DNA of 49,203 nucleotides from RGIG9079 sp964567845 (GTDB taxonomy: Bacteria; Bacteroidota; Bacteroidia; Bacteroidales; Marinifilaceae). This document shows, in pieces, positions 36,023-44,604 of the stretch (its first letter is position 1; every line of letters starts with the position of its first letter). The stretch covers positions 1 through 49,203 of the forward strand of contig CAZMOG010000005.1 of assembly GCA_964567845.1 (NCBI GenBank), in the 5' to 3' direction. Below the pieces are notes generated by a model. The model saw only the letters and a program-made list of their open reading frames with translations, was not told where the DNA came from and did not search any database. Both the position numbers and the translations under genes were made by a program.

Positions 36023-36030
36023 CAAAGATA
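36023..36030 (-). promoter_or_regulatory. -7 element of the Rid-like gene, nearly leaderless
   Basis: Minus strand reads TATCTTTG, a full match to TAnnTTTG. Only 7 bases separate it from the ATG at 36015, so transcription would start at or very near the start codon. A TTTG lies 17 bases upstream (36048-36051), slightly short of the usual spacing. Confidence 0.5.
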
Positions 36031-36074
36031 GACAAAAAAGGGGAAAGCAAAAAAAAGAAAATGAGAAAAAGTAT

Positions 36075-36082
36075 TACCTTTG
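36075..36082 (+). promoter_or_regulatory. -7 element of the Smr-domain gene promoter
   Basis: TACCTTTG, a full match to TAnnTTTG. Expected transcript start near 36089, with a leader of about 19 bases to the ATG at 36108. It is divergent from the Rid-like gene promoter; the stretch between them is A-rich. Confidence 0.55.
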
Positions 36083-36107
36083 TCGTAAAGTTAAAATGTG
36101 ACGTAAA

Positions 36108-37151
36108 ATGCAAATAAGAATTGGCGACGAGGTTAGTTTTTTATCTGAAAAACTTGATGGAAAGGTGACAAGTATCATTGACTCAAACACAGTTAATGTA
36201 TATTGCGATATATATGGTTTTGAAATTCCTGCATCGGTTAATGATTTGGTTGTAACCAAAAGCACTTTGAGTCAGGAGACAAGTTTCCCGACAAACAGCG
36301 CCACAAAAGAGATAAATACCGCCAGCACAAACTCGGTATTTATAGCCCTTGTTCCCGATGATTATAGTAATCTGCAATCTTCACGCTTTGATTTGTACAT
36401 AGTGAATGATACCGGCAAAACCGTACTATACACAATTGCCATATTGAACAATGAGACATACAATGGAATTTCAGCAGGAAATATTGATCCTAACTCATCA
36501 CTGCAGATCGGCACCTATTCACTAAAGGAAATAGAAGAGAAGCTAAAATACATAGTTGTTCAACATCTTCTCTACACAAAGCGTAGCCAAACATGGCACA
36601 AGCCTACCGAAAGCATAATAAAACTATCAACGACATCAATATGCAAATCGGGAGCATACAAACAGACAAAATTCTTTAAAGAAGTGGCTCTAATTAAAGA
36701 GTGTTCCGAGAAGATTGAATTGGTATTTAATCAACAAGATGAGCCACAACCAGAAATAACAAGCAGCAAAATTATTCCAGACAAAAAGGTAATAAAGGAG
36801 TTAAACTCAAAATTGCATAATGACCAAAAGGTAAAGACTACAGTTAGGGAACAGAAAGAGATTAACCATAATGTTATTGAAGTGGATTTGCATGCGGAAT
36901 CTCTTCTTGAAACCACTACAGGCATGGATAGCGGAGCAATCCTTGAATTTCAAATGGAGGTATTTGTAAAAACCATGGAGAAATACAAACTGCGCAAAGG
37001 ACAGAAAATTGTATTTATCCATGGAAAGGGCGAAGGCATATTGCGCCAACGCATAATGTGGTTACTTCAAACCACCTATAAGCGCCATAACCATCAAGAT
37101 GCCTCGTTCAAGCAATATGGCTTTGGCGCCACTATGGTGACTATTCGTTAA
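36108..37151 (+). CDS. DUF2027 and Smr domain protein
   Basis: 347 residues. An N-terminal small beta domain (GDEVSFLSEKLDGKVTSI) and a central DUF2027-type beta domain (about 80-210) precede the C-terminal Smr domain (about 265-347) with VDLHAESL (DLH), HGKGEGILR (HGKG) and a final GFGATMVTIR. Smr domains are nicking or RNA-cleaving endonucleases related to the MutS2 tail; in this Bacteroidota architecture the role is unknown. No signal peptide. The stop overlaps the stop of the convergent trxB by 4 bases. Confidence 0.85.
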   Translation: MQIRIGDEVSFLSEKLDGKVTSIIDSNTVNVYCDIYGFEIPASVNDLVVTKSTLSQETSFPTNSATKEINTASTNSVFIALVPDDYSNLQSSRFDLYIVNDTGKTVLYTIAILNNETYNGISAGNIDPNSSLQIGTYSLKEIEEKLKYIVVQHLLYTKRSQTWHKPTESIIKLSTTSICKSGAYKQTKFFKEVALIKECSEKIELVFNQQDEPQPEITSSKIIPDKKVIKELNSKLHNDQKVKTTVREQKEINHNVIEVDLHAESLLETTTGMDSGAILEFQMEVFVKTMEKYKLRKGQKIVFIHGKGEGILRQRIMWLLQTTYKRHNHQDASFKQYGFGATMVTIR

Positions 37152-38095
37152 TCGTTCAACGATGCCAAATAGCGCTCAGCATCCAATGCTGCACGACATC
37201 CGGCTGCTGCCGATGTAATACCCTGACGATAAATTGGGTCCATAACATCACCTGCGGCAAATACTCCAGGAACGTTTGTCAAAGAGGTTTTACCTTCGGT
37301 AATGATATATCCCTGCTCATCAACATTGATATATTTACTGAATACCTCAGAGTTTGGATGGTGTCCGATTGCAAGGAAGAATCCGTCAATTGCAATCTCG
37401 CTGAAACTCTCGTTCTCGGTGCCCTTCTTGTGAACCAACTGAGCACCTGTCAAACCTGAGTCATCGCCCAATAAATCTACAGTCTGGGTTTCGAACAACA
37501 CCTCGATATTCGGAGTCTTGAATACTCTATCTTGAGAAGCCTTAGATGCGCGCAAAACATTGCGACGTACAATCAAATATACCTTCTCTGCCAATCCTGC
37601 CAAATAGGTAGCCTCCTCACAAGCGGTATCTCCTCCACCAACAACAGCAACCTTCTTGCCACGATAGAAGAATCCATCGCATGTTGCACATGCACTCACT
37701 CCCATTCCACGGAATTTCTCCTCACCGGGCAATCCCAAATATTTTGCAGTTGCACCGGTTGCAAGAATAACGGTATCTGCCTCAATCTCGGTAGTCTCGT
37801 CGATTGTCAACTTCAATGGGTGTACTGAGAAATCAACCGATGTTACAACACCGAAACGCATCTCTGTTCCCAAACGCTCAGCCTGAGCACGCAAATCCTC
37901 CATTAGCTGTGGACCCTGAACGCCATTAGGATAACCTGGGAAATTCTCAACCTCGGTAGTTATTGTCAATTGACCTCCCATCTGCAAACCTGTATATAAA
38001 ACCGGATTCATATTAGCTCGAGAGGCATAAATAGCCGCTGTATAACCTGCAGGACCTGATCCTACAATTAAACATTTTATGTGTTCTGTTGCCAT
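37148..38095 (-). CDS. trxB: Thioredoxin-disulfide reductase
   Basis: 315 residues from the ATG at 38095; an upstream GTG at 38140 lies beyond the promoter box and is rejected. FAD-binding motif GSGPAGYTAAIYASRA, redox-active CATC (SACATCDGFF), NADP-binding GGGDTACEEA and the final FAD motif GVFAAGDV are all present. It reduces thioredoxin with NADPH in the cytoplasm, which can feed the DsbD encoded further on and general stress repair. Its own promoter box is at 38129-38136. Confidence 0.96.
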   Translation of the reverse strand: MATEHIKCLIVGSGPAGYTAAIYASRANMNPVLYTGLQMGGQLTITTEVENFPGYPNGVQGPQLMEDLRAQAERLGTEMRFGVVTSVDFSVHPLKLTIDETTEIEADTVILATGATAKYLGLPGEEKFRGMGVSACATCDGFFYRGKKVAVVGGGDTACEEATYLAGLAEKVYLIVRRNVLRASKASQDRVFKTPNIEVLFETQTVDLLGDDSGLTGAQLVHKKGTENESFSEIAIDGFFLAIGHHPNSEVFSKYINVDEQGYIITEGKTSLTNVPGVFAAGDVMDPIYRQGITSAAAGCRAALDAERYLASLND

Positions 38096-38128
38096 ATTGA
38101 TATTATTTATTAATTTTCTTATAAGACG

Positions 38129-38136
38129 CAAAGATA
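38129..38136 (-). promoter_or_regulatory. -7 element of the trxB promoter
   Basis: Minus strand reads TATCTTTG, a full match to TAnnTTTG. Expected transcript start near 38122, with a leader of about 27 bases to the ATG at 38095. Confidence 0.6.
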
Positions 38137-38168
38137 ACACATATTTTGAATTTTTATCTTTATATTTC

Positions 38169-38564
38169 TTAAATAGAATTCTGATTCTGTAATTCTGTCA
38201 CAAACTCCTCTAAAGCCCTGTTTTTCTCATGCATTAATATCAACTCATCTATTAATTTGTTCACACAACTGCGCACCCTTTCCAACTCTGAACGCGACAT
38301 AAAGTTTTTAACCTTGTAGCGCATATACTTAATATCAGATTCGCATAATGTAGGCAATCCGGAGCCATGCAAAATCCACGAAGGCGAGACCTGCAACACA
38401 ATACATATTTTGCACATAACCATTGTATCGGGTTTTGTTATCCTGCCATTGATATAATTTGAAATTGTACCCTTAGAAACTTTACTAAGTTTCGCTAACT
38501 TGTAACAGGTTAATTCACGCTTCTCGATAATAATTCGCAACCGATGTGAAAAATTTTCCTCCAT
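38169..38564 (-). CDS. HTH_3 (XRE-type) transcriptional regulator
   Basis: 131 residues. The N-terminal 65 residues form a Cro/CI-type helix-turn-helix (TCYKLAKLSKVSKGTISNYINGRITKP). The C-terminal part (about 75-128) is helical and heptad-like (RSELERVRSCVNKLIDELILMHEKNRALEEFV), suggesting a coiled-coil dimer. No ligand domain. Divergent from the THUMP-like gene across a 297-base region with nested inverted repeats, a possible target. It ends 73 bases before trxB, which has its own promoter. Regulon unknown. Confidence 0.85.
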   Translation of the reverse strand: MEENFSHRLRIIIEKRELTCYKLAKLSKVSKGTISNYINGRITKPDTMVMCKICIVLQVSPSWILHGSGLPTLCESDIKYMRYKVKNFMSRSELERVRSCVNKLIDELILMHEKNRALEEFVTELQNQNSI

Positions 38565-38785
38565 ACAAAATGAGTTCTCTAATTAGTTCAATTTTCCATT
38601 TTTATCACGACCTTGCCCTACTATAAAATGTCGTTTCTACTCTAAATTAGTAAAATAAATAGAAATAATGAATTTTAGCATCATTTTTACCTCAAACTAT
38701 ATCATAAACGACTAACTTTTAATCATTTACAAAACATAATTTAATCCAATAATCACTATATTCGCCAATATACACCTACATTCAC

Positions 38786-38829
38786 CTATTGAGTTTCAAT
38801 AGTTTAAGATTTAACGACTTGAACTATTG
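38786..38829. repeat. Nested inverted repeats, candidate operator
   Basis: CTATTGA-GTT-TCAATAG (38786-38802) is a perfect 7-bp inverted repeat. A second overlaps it: CAATAGTTTAAG (38797-38808) and CTTGAACTATTG (38818-38829), 11 of 12 matching. The core CTATTG/CAATAG thus occurs three times, the last covering the -33 position of the promoter of the THUMP-like gene. Likely a regulator binding site or an RNA/DNA hairpin; the divergent HTH protein is the obvious candidate. Confidence 0.55.
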
Positions 38830-38857
38830 GGCAATAAATAAGAATCATGTATCTTTG
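38826..38857 (+). promoter_or_regulatory. Promoter of the THUMP-like gene, leaderless arrangement
   Basis: ATTG at 38826-38829, a 20-base spacer and TATCTTTG at 38850-38857 (full match to TAnnTTTG). Only 4 bases lie between the box and the ATG at 38862, so the mRNA would start at or within a few bases of the start codon. Confidence 0.6.
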
Positions 38858-38861
38858 CCGT

Positions 38862-40028
38862 ATGGAGAAAAACGCCACATATAAATTTGCAAGTGAACAC
38901 CTGAATGATAATATCGATAAACTCCTACTAAAGAGAGAGACTTATCCGGATATTGATATGTCTGTTGCCGTAACTCAAATTCAAGCTCGTCGTACCATAA
39001 AGGAAAAGCTTCCTCAATGGTATGCGAACAATGATTTGCGCTATCCATCAAAACTATCCACCGAACAATGCTCATCCGAGACTACTGCAACCTACAAAGC
39101 CACTCTTCTTCGTGGTAACTCTCTATGTGATTTAACCGGAGGGCTTGGTGTTGATTGTGTAGCTTTTTCAAAACTTGCAAAAAAAGTTGACTATTTCGAA
39201 CGATTTCCGGAGTATTGTATGGCAGCGGAACACAACTTTGCCACTCTTCAATGCAACAACATTACCATTCACAATTGCGACTTTCGAGAAGAGTTAAACA
39301 ATATCGAAGCCGATACTCTATACCTGGATCCTGCTCGCCGTGGTAGCAATGCCCAACGTCTGTTTTCGTTAAATGATTACGAGCCAAATGTGATTGAACT
39401 TAAAAAGGAGTTATTGGAACGGTGCAAAAGATTGATCATCAAGGTATCACCAATGGCTGATATAACGGCAATCTGCAAGGATTTTCCGGAGATAAACGAG
39501 ATTCATATCGTTTCGGTAAAAAACGAATGCAAGGAGATTCTTTTAGTAATTGACAACAACTCATCCGCAATCAAGATAGTTACACTTAATTTTGACCAAA
39601 ACAGTCGCGCCCAGAGGGTGGAGTTTACCCATCCCGACAATACAACAACAAGTTACGCCTTAAATCCCTTGACATTTCTATACGAACCGAATGTCTCTAT
39701 CATGAAGAGCGGAGCATTTAATCAACTGGCACGGCTCTACACTGTTTTACCTTTAAGTCGCAACAGTCACCTTTACACCGCAGACAACAGAGTGGAGAAT
39801 TTTCCTGGAAGGAGATTTCAGATTGTATCTACTCACAATTTCACATCAAAATGGGCTAAAAACGCTAGAAGGCTATTCCCTAAGGCTAATATTACCGTAA
39901 GAAACTTTCCGCTAAGCGTTGCAGAACTACGCAAAAACACAAAGATTGGAGAAGGTGGCGATATTTACCTTTTTGCAACCACAACAAGCCAAAATGAAAA
40001 GATAATTATAGAGTGCAGAAAATTATAA
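38862..40028 (+). CDS. Class I SAM methyltransferase with THUMP-like domain
   Basis: 388 residues from the ATG at 38862; an in-frame ATG at 38847 lies inside the promoter and is rejected. SAM-binding motif I is LCDLTGGLGVDCVAF, the acidic motif II FERFPEY, and the active-site-like motif YLDPARRG replaces the NPPY/DPPR of related RNA methyltransferases. The C-terminal region (about 300-388) matches the THUMP-like domain. Probably an RNA methyltransferase; the target is unknown. Co-directional with the next gene after 28 bases. Confidence 0.82.
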   Translation: MEKNATYKFASEHLNDNIDKLLLKRETYPDIDMSVAVTQIQARRTIKEKLPQWYANNDLRYPSKLSTEQCSSETTATYKATLLRGNSLCDLTGGLGVDCVAFSKLAKKVDYFERFPEYCMAAEHNFATLQCNNITIHNCDFREELNNIEADTLYLDPARRGSNAQRLFSLNDYEPNVIELKKELLERCKRLIIKVSPMADITAICKDFPEINEIHIVSVKNECKEILLVIDNNSSAIKIVTLNFDQNSRAQRVEFTHPDNTTTSYALNPLTFLYEPNVSIMKSGAFNQLARLYTVLPLSRNSHLYTADNRVENFPGRRFQIVSTHNFTSKWAKNARRLFPKANITVRNFPLSVAELRKNTKIGEGGDIYLFATTTSQNEKIIIECRKL

Positions 40029-40056
40029 CATTTTAATCCCAGGCTCGTATTATGGT

Positions 40057-40752
40057 ATGATAAAACACTATACCATGAAAGAGCACAATCACAAGGGAGT
40101 TGAACAATTAATAATATACAGGGTAGTACTTATTGCAAGCATCGCACTGATTGCACAAATATCTGTCGATACATTTGCCCCAACTCTTCTATCTGATAGA
40201 TTTATAAGAATTTTTCAGCTATTAATATGTGCAATATTCTTGTATATGCTTATTTACGAATGGATTCACGCTAATAGGCGAGGCTTCTATTTTGTAACTC
40301 ACCTTCCATTATTTATTGTATCCATTCCATATTTAAGCCTTGTATATTGGCTTCGGATTGATATTCACCAGGAATTACACCTATTCTTTTACACAATCCC
40401 TGCAATTCGTGGAATTGCAGCTCTATTTCTCATTATAAAATGGATGATTCCACAAAAAAACTTGTCGTTACTGATTGCCTACTCTGCCACTCTTATCCTT
40501 GTAACATACTACGGCAGTATAATATTTTATCAAGCCGAATTTAGTATAAATCCTAACGTTAAGAGTTATTGGGACGCATTGTTCGGATGGGCATTAATGA
40601 ACGCAACTACAGTTGGAGCTCCAATCTTTGCAGTCACAAAAACCGGGCAGTTTCTTGCAGTCATTCTGTCGGGCGGTGGAATGCTCTTCTTCCCGATATT
40701 CACAAGCTACATTGTAACACGCTATCAAAACTCCCACAAATCCTCGCATTAG
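40057..40752 (+). CDS. Ion-channel-like membrane protein with degenerate filter
   Basis: 231 residues, six hydrophobic segments (about 18-36, 48-68, 78-98, 112-130, 136-157, 198-221), a voltage-gated-like S1-S6 layout. Before the last segment there is a pore-helix-like stretch (WDALFGWALMNATTVGAPIFAVT). It aligns with the potassium-channel filter TVGYGD...PVT, but TTVG is followed by Ala-Pro where Tyr-Gly-Asp is expected. The fold may be a channel with altered selectivity or a non-conducting relative. An in-frame ATG at 40075 is an alternative start. Probably co-transcribed with the THUMP-like methyltransferase gene. Confidence 0.6.
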   Translation: MIKHYTMKEHNHKGVEQLIIYRVVLIASIALIAQISVDTFAPTLLSDRFIRIFQLLICAIFLYMLIYEWIHANRRGFYFVTHLPLFIVSIPYLSLVYWLRIDIHQELHLFFYTIPAIRGIAALFLIIKWMIPQKNLSLLIAYSATLILVTYYGSIIFYQAEFSINPNVKSYWDALFGWALMNATTVGAPIFAVTKTGQFLAVILSGGGMLFFPIFTSYIVTRYQNSHKSSH

Positions 40753-40761
40753 CTCTCTCCT

Positions 40762-40822
40762 AATAAAGTGAAGGGGTAGCTAAACAGTCATTAAGACTTT
40801 TAGTTACCCCCCTCACTTATTA
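40762..40822. terminator. Bidirectional terminator between convergent genes
   Basis: Left arm 40762-40784 (AATAAAGTGAAGGGGTAGCTAAA) is nearly complementary to the right arm ending TTACCCCCCTCACTTATT, with a few mismatches or G-U pairs. It lies between the channel-like gene (+) and dsbD (-) and may serve both. Confidence 0.75.
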
Positions 40823-40835
40823 TACAAGCTCGAAA

Positions 40836-42938
40836 TTAATTCGCAGCCTTATACTTCTCAACTCCTGCCTTCAAGAACTCAACAAAGGCATCTGCATCCA
40901 AATTATATGCACGAGCAGGCATCAAAACGTGTGGACGAAGATTTTCCTCCTCACCATGACGACTGTTCAACAAAATATAGTTTGGCTGAGCATTGGAATC
41001 GAAGTTATTAATCTGAAAATCGGCATTCTTCTTTCCAAGAGTATTCTTCAACTTACCATCCTTACCTGTATACTGCTCTGACTCAGGAAGCACTGTCTTA
41101 TCATCAACATAAAGAGCACAAATAATATAGTCATTTGTCAAAATCTCTAAAACTCGGGGATCCGACCAAACACTCTGCTCCATTTCACGGCAATTTACAC
41201 ATCCGTGACCAGTGAAATCAAGAAACAATGGCTTATTCTCAGCTTTTGCAACACGCAATGCCTGCCCATAATCAAAATATCCCTCCAAACCGTGAGCCAG
41301 GTGCAAGAAATCAGCATACTTCGGCTCCTCGCGCTGCTGTGCATTCGATGTAACAACATTACCACGTAATGAACGAACATTCTCGCGAACAATTCTATTA
41401 ATGTCGAAGTCTATAGTCTCCTGAGGTGGCAAATAACCGGCCAAAGCCTTCAATGGAGCTCCGAACATTCCAGGAATCATATATACAACAAAGGTAAATA
41501 CTACTATTACCAAAGAGATACGCAAAACTCCCAATGGTTTCTCGCAATAGTCTGCATCATCATGCTGCAATTTGAATTTACCCAACAAATACAAACCAAT
41601 CAATGAGAATACAACAATCCAGATTGCAATGTAAATCTCGCGATCAAGAAGCCCCAAATGATAAGTTTGATCGATTACCATCAAGAACTTGAATCCCAAA
41701 GCAATCTCAATGAATCCCAATACTACTTTAACCGAGTTCAACCAACCTCCCGATTTTGGAAGCGATGATAACTTAGATGGGAAGAACGCAAAGAATCCGA
41801 ATGGAAGCGCAACAGCCAATGAGAATCCAAACATACCTACAATCGGACGCAATACAGAACCGCGAGCGGCCTCGACCAAAATAGTACCAACGATAGGTGC
41901 AGTACAAGAGAATGACACTAACACCAATGTAAATGCCATAAAGAAAGCACCAAGGTAACCTCCCTTATCTGCCTGAGCATCTGTCTTATTAACCATCCAT
42001 GATGGCAATACAATCTCGAATGCTCCCAAGAATGAGGCAGCAAAAATCATAAAGATGATAAAGAAGAACAAATTAGGTACCCAATTTGTACTCAACCAGT
42101 TAGTAAAATCAGCTCCCAGAATAAATGAGATAAGCAATCCGATAACAGTATAGATAAAGATAATTGAGAAAGCATAGAAAAGAGCCTTCATCTTTGCCTT
42201 TCTCTTATCAGCATCACTATGCATAAAGAACGATACAGTCATTGGAATCATTGGGAAGACACATGGCATAATCACAGCAGCCAAACCTCCAACAAATGCC
42301 AACCAGAAGAACAAAAGCAACGAATCCTCCTTCTCATCAGAAATATTCTCCTCAACTGTCTCAGTTACAACTTGCTCAACGGGAGCAACTGCAGGAGCAG
42401 CCTGCACTGCAACCTGAGCCTCCTCTATCTTTTTACTATCCTCTTTCTTTGCAGGGGCTACACTCTTCTCCTCTTTCTTTGCAGGGGCAGCCTTTACCTT
42501 TCTCTCTACAGGAATTGAGAAATCGTAACTTCCCATAATACAAGAACCACCATTCTGACACAACTGATAATCAACACATCCTGCAATAGTCTTAGTCTGA
42601 TCATCTGTAAATTTCACAACCTGTGTAATAGTAAAATTTCCCTCGAAAGACCATACATCGACCTCGAATATCTCATCGAAAGCCTTGTGTGGTGCAGGAG
42701 ACTCGATAGCCTTTCCTACAGCCTCGATTCCCTTGTTTAATGTAATCGATGTTGCCATAGGGCCTCCATCAGGGGTGTACATTGAATATACATGCCAACC
42801 TGCCGGTACAGAACACTTAAACTCTACTTTGTAGGTTCCATCGCTCTGTGGAGTTGCGCTACTTTTCCATGTAGCCTCTTGTGCAAATGCAGCAATAGTA
42901 GCAAAGCACAAGACTAAAGTAATGAGTAACTTTTTCAT
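40836..42938 (-). CDS. dsbD: Thiol:disulfide interchange protein DsbD
   Basis: 700 residues. Signal peptide of about 19 residues (ends AAFAQ). The periplasmic alpha domain holds a cysteine pair (CVDYQLC). A Lys/Ala/Pro-rich linker (about 165-195) contains an exact repeat APAKKE. Eight membrane helices follow, with the transmembrane Cys pair in VMPCVFPMIP and SFSCTAPIVG. The C-terminal thioredoxin-like gamma domain has CVNC at 580-583. It carries electrons from cytoplasmic thioredoxin to periplasmic thiols, including cytochrome c maturation. Follows rng after 3 bases. Confidence 0.93.
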   Translation of the reverse strand: MKKLLITLVLCFATIAAFAQEATWKSSATPQSDGTYKVEFKCSVPAGWHVYSMYTPDGGPMATSITLNKGIEAVGKAIESPAPHKAFDEIFEVDVWSFEGNFTITQVVKFTDDQTKTIAGCVDYQLCQNGGSCIMGSYDFSIPVERKVKAAPAKKEEKSVAPAKKEDSKKIEEAQVAVQAAPAVAPVEQVVTETVEENISDEKEDSLLLFFWLAFVGGLAAVIMPCVFPMIPMTVSFFMHSDADKRKAKMKALFYAFSIIFIYTVIGLLISFILGADFTNWLSTNWVPNLFFFIIFMIFAASFLGAFEIVLPSWMVNKTDAQADKGGYLGAFFMAFTLVLVSFSCTAPIVGTILVEAARGSVLRPIVGMFGFSLAVALPFGFFAFFPSKLSSLPKSGGWLNSVKVVLGFIEIALGFKFLMVIDQTYHLGLLDREIYIAIWIVVFSLIGLYLLGKFKLQHDDADYCEKPLGVLRISLVIVVFTFVVYMIPGMFGAPLKALAGYLPPQETIDFDINRIVRENVRSLRGNVVTSNAQQREEPKYADFLHLAHGLEGYFDYGQALRVAKAENKPLFLDFTGHGCVNCREMEQSVWSDPRVLEILTNDYIICALYVDDKTVLPESEQYTGKDGKLKNTLGKKNADFQINNFDSNAQPNYILLNSRHGEEENLRPHVLMPARAYNLDADAFVEFLKAGVEKYKAAN
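42440..42488. repeat. Tandem direct repeat in the dsbD linker
   Basis: A 19-base unit (CCTCTTTCTTTGCAGGGGC on the plus strand) at 42440-42458 recurs at 42470-42488, a 30-base period equal to 10 codons. It encodes the repeated APAKKE of the DsbD linker and could vary in copy number. Confidence 0.7.
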
Positions 42939-42941
42939 TTC

Positions 42942-44486
42942 CTATAATTTTATTTCATTCTTTTCTTTATCAAACAGTCTAAATTCATAGATATAATATG
43001 ATGGAACCTCGACAATTGAGATCCACAACTTGTACCTAACAGACCATTTCAGTCTTAAAGAGTTTATCCCTCTCTTTATATATGCAGCAATAAATGGATG
43101 CAATCTTAAAGTTACCTTTTTCAGCCCTTTTTCATTAGCAACCACGGCAATTACATCCTCAATCTTATCAAGAACCAAGACCGCAGCTTCGGCCTTACCA
43201 CTACCATGACAAACCGGACATACATCCAACGTCTCTACACTTGTCACCGGTCTTACACGCTGACGAGTAATCTGCATCAAACCAAACTTACTTAAAGGTA
43301 ATATTGTGTGTTTGGCTCTATCGGTCTCCATCAAACTCTTCATCTTTTCATAGAGTTTCTGACGATTCTCTGATAGATTCATATCGATAAAATCGATAAC
43401 CACAATACCTCCCATATCACGCAGTTGCATTTGACGTGCCACCTCTTCAGCTGCTGCCAAATTCACCTCCAAAGCATTAGTCTCCTGATCCATACCCATC
43501 TTTGAACGATTACCGCTATTCACATCGATGACGTGACAAGCCTCGGTATGCTCAATAATAAGGTATGCTCCGCTCTTAAATGACACAGTCTTTCCGAGCG
43601 ATGATTTAATCTGCTTGTCAACACCGAAATGATCCATGATAGGAATCTCGGGAGCCACATATTTCACTATACTCTCCTTTTCGGGTGCTATTGAACGCAA
43701 AAAGAATTTAATTTCACGGCTCAATGCAACATCGTTGACATATATATTTTCGAACGAGGGATTTAAAATATCCCTTAAGAATGCACTTGTTCTATCAATC
43801 TCTCCCAAAATAAGCTTCGGGGGCTCAATCTCTCTCAAATTTCTGAACGAGGCCTCAAATCTTTCAACCAGCTCTTTAATCTCCTGATCAAAAATCGCCA
43901 CATTCTTACCCTCGGCAACAGTACGAACAATAATACCGTAATTCTTGGGACGTATACTTTCTATCAACCTCTTCAAACGCTTTCTCTCGTCGCTCGACTT
44001 TATCTTTTGCGACACGGAAACCTTATCTGAAAAGGGTATCACAACCAAATTTCGGCCTGCCAAACTCAACTCCGATGTAAGTCTGGGACCCTTAGTAGAA
44101 ATAGGCTCTTTTGCTACCTGAACTGCCACCCACTGCCCGGGCGACAATATATCCCCAATCTTTCCCTCCTTCGAGATTTCATCCTCCAATCTCAATTTGG
44201 CAACCGGCATTCCCTTACGTGCCAAACACTGCTTGATATAACTGTCAAGTGATTTAAATTGGGGACTTAGGTCAAGATAATGCAAAAATGCATCTTTCTC
44301 GTACCCTACATTCACAAAGGCAGCATTCAAGCCGGGCATAATCTTCTTAACTCGTCCTAAATAGATATCTCCAACAGCAAACTGCACGTTGGTCTTCTCC
44401 TTCGTCAATTCAACGAGTTTTTTTTCTCGGAGCATTGCAATAACAATCTCCTCCGACCTGACATCTATAATTAGTTCACTACTCAT
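42942..44486 (-). CDS. rng: Ribonuclease G (RNase E/G family)
   Basis: 514 residues from the ATG at 44486; a GTG four codons earlier is also possible. An N-terminal S1 domain (about 35-120, GDIYLGRVKKIMPGLNAAFVNVG) is followed by the catalytic domain with the metal-binding aspartates in HVIDVNSG and VVIDFIDM and the zinc-link CPVCHGSG (CPxC). No C-terminal degradosome scaffold. It processes 16S rRNA and decays mRNA. It lies 118 bases after the mS38-like gene, across a hairpin. Confidence 0.93.
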   Translation of the reverse strand: MSSELIIDVRSEEIVIAMLREKKLVELTKEKTNVQFAVGDIYLGRVKKIMPGLNAAFVNVGYEKDAFLHYLDLSPQFKSLDSYIKQCLARKGMPVAKLRLEDEISKEGKIGDILSPGQWVAVQVAKEPISTKGPRLTSELSLAGRNLVVIPFSDKVSVSQKIKSSDERKRLKRLIESIRPKNYGIIVRTVAEGKNVAIFDQEIKELVERFEASFRNLREIEPPKLILGEIDRTSAFLRDILNPSFENIYVNDVALSREIKFFLRSIAPEKESIVKYVAPEIPIMDHFGVDKQIKSSLGKTVSFKSGAYLIIEHTEACHVIDVNSGNRSKMGMDQETNALEVNLAAAEEVARQMQLRDMGGIVVIDFIDMNLSENRQKLYEKMKSLMETDRAKHTILPLSKFGLMQITRQRVRPVTSVETLDVCPVCHGSGKAEAAVLVLDKIEDVIAVVANEKGLKKVTLRLHPFIAAYIKRGINSLRLKWSVRYKLWISIVEVPSYYIYEFRLFDKEKNEIKL

Positions 44487-44537
44487 CTGCCTTCCCACAC
44501 TCCTAACTATGCTCTAAAATCTATTGCCTTATGCAAA

Positions 44538-44567
44538 CAATCCTAATGACCGCAGCCATTAGGATTG
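44538..44567. terminator. Hairpin between the mS38-like gene and rng
   Basis: CAATCCTAATG (44538-44548) and CATTAGGATTG (44557-44567) form a perfect 11-bp stem with an 8-base loop. On the minus strand it is followed by TTTGC, a weak U-run. It may be a partial terminator or processing site between the HU/mS38-like transcript and rng. Confidence 0.5.
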
Positions 44568-44604
44568 CAAAAGGTTCTACACATAAGCTGCTAAGAGCCA
44601 ACTT

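Noticed and set aside
38096..38140. TrxB extension from a GTG at 38140
   Set aside because: The GTG is upstream of the expected transcript start set by the box at 38129-38136; the ATG at 38095 begins the FAD domain directly.
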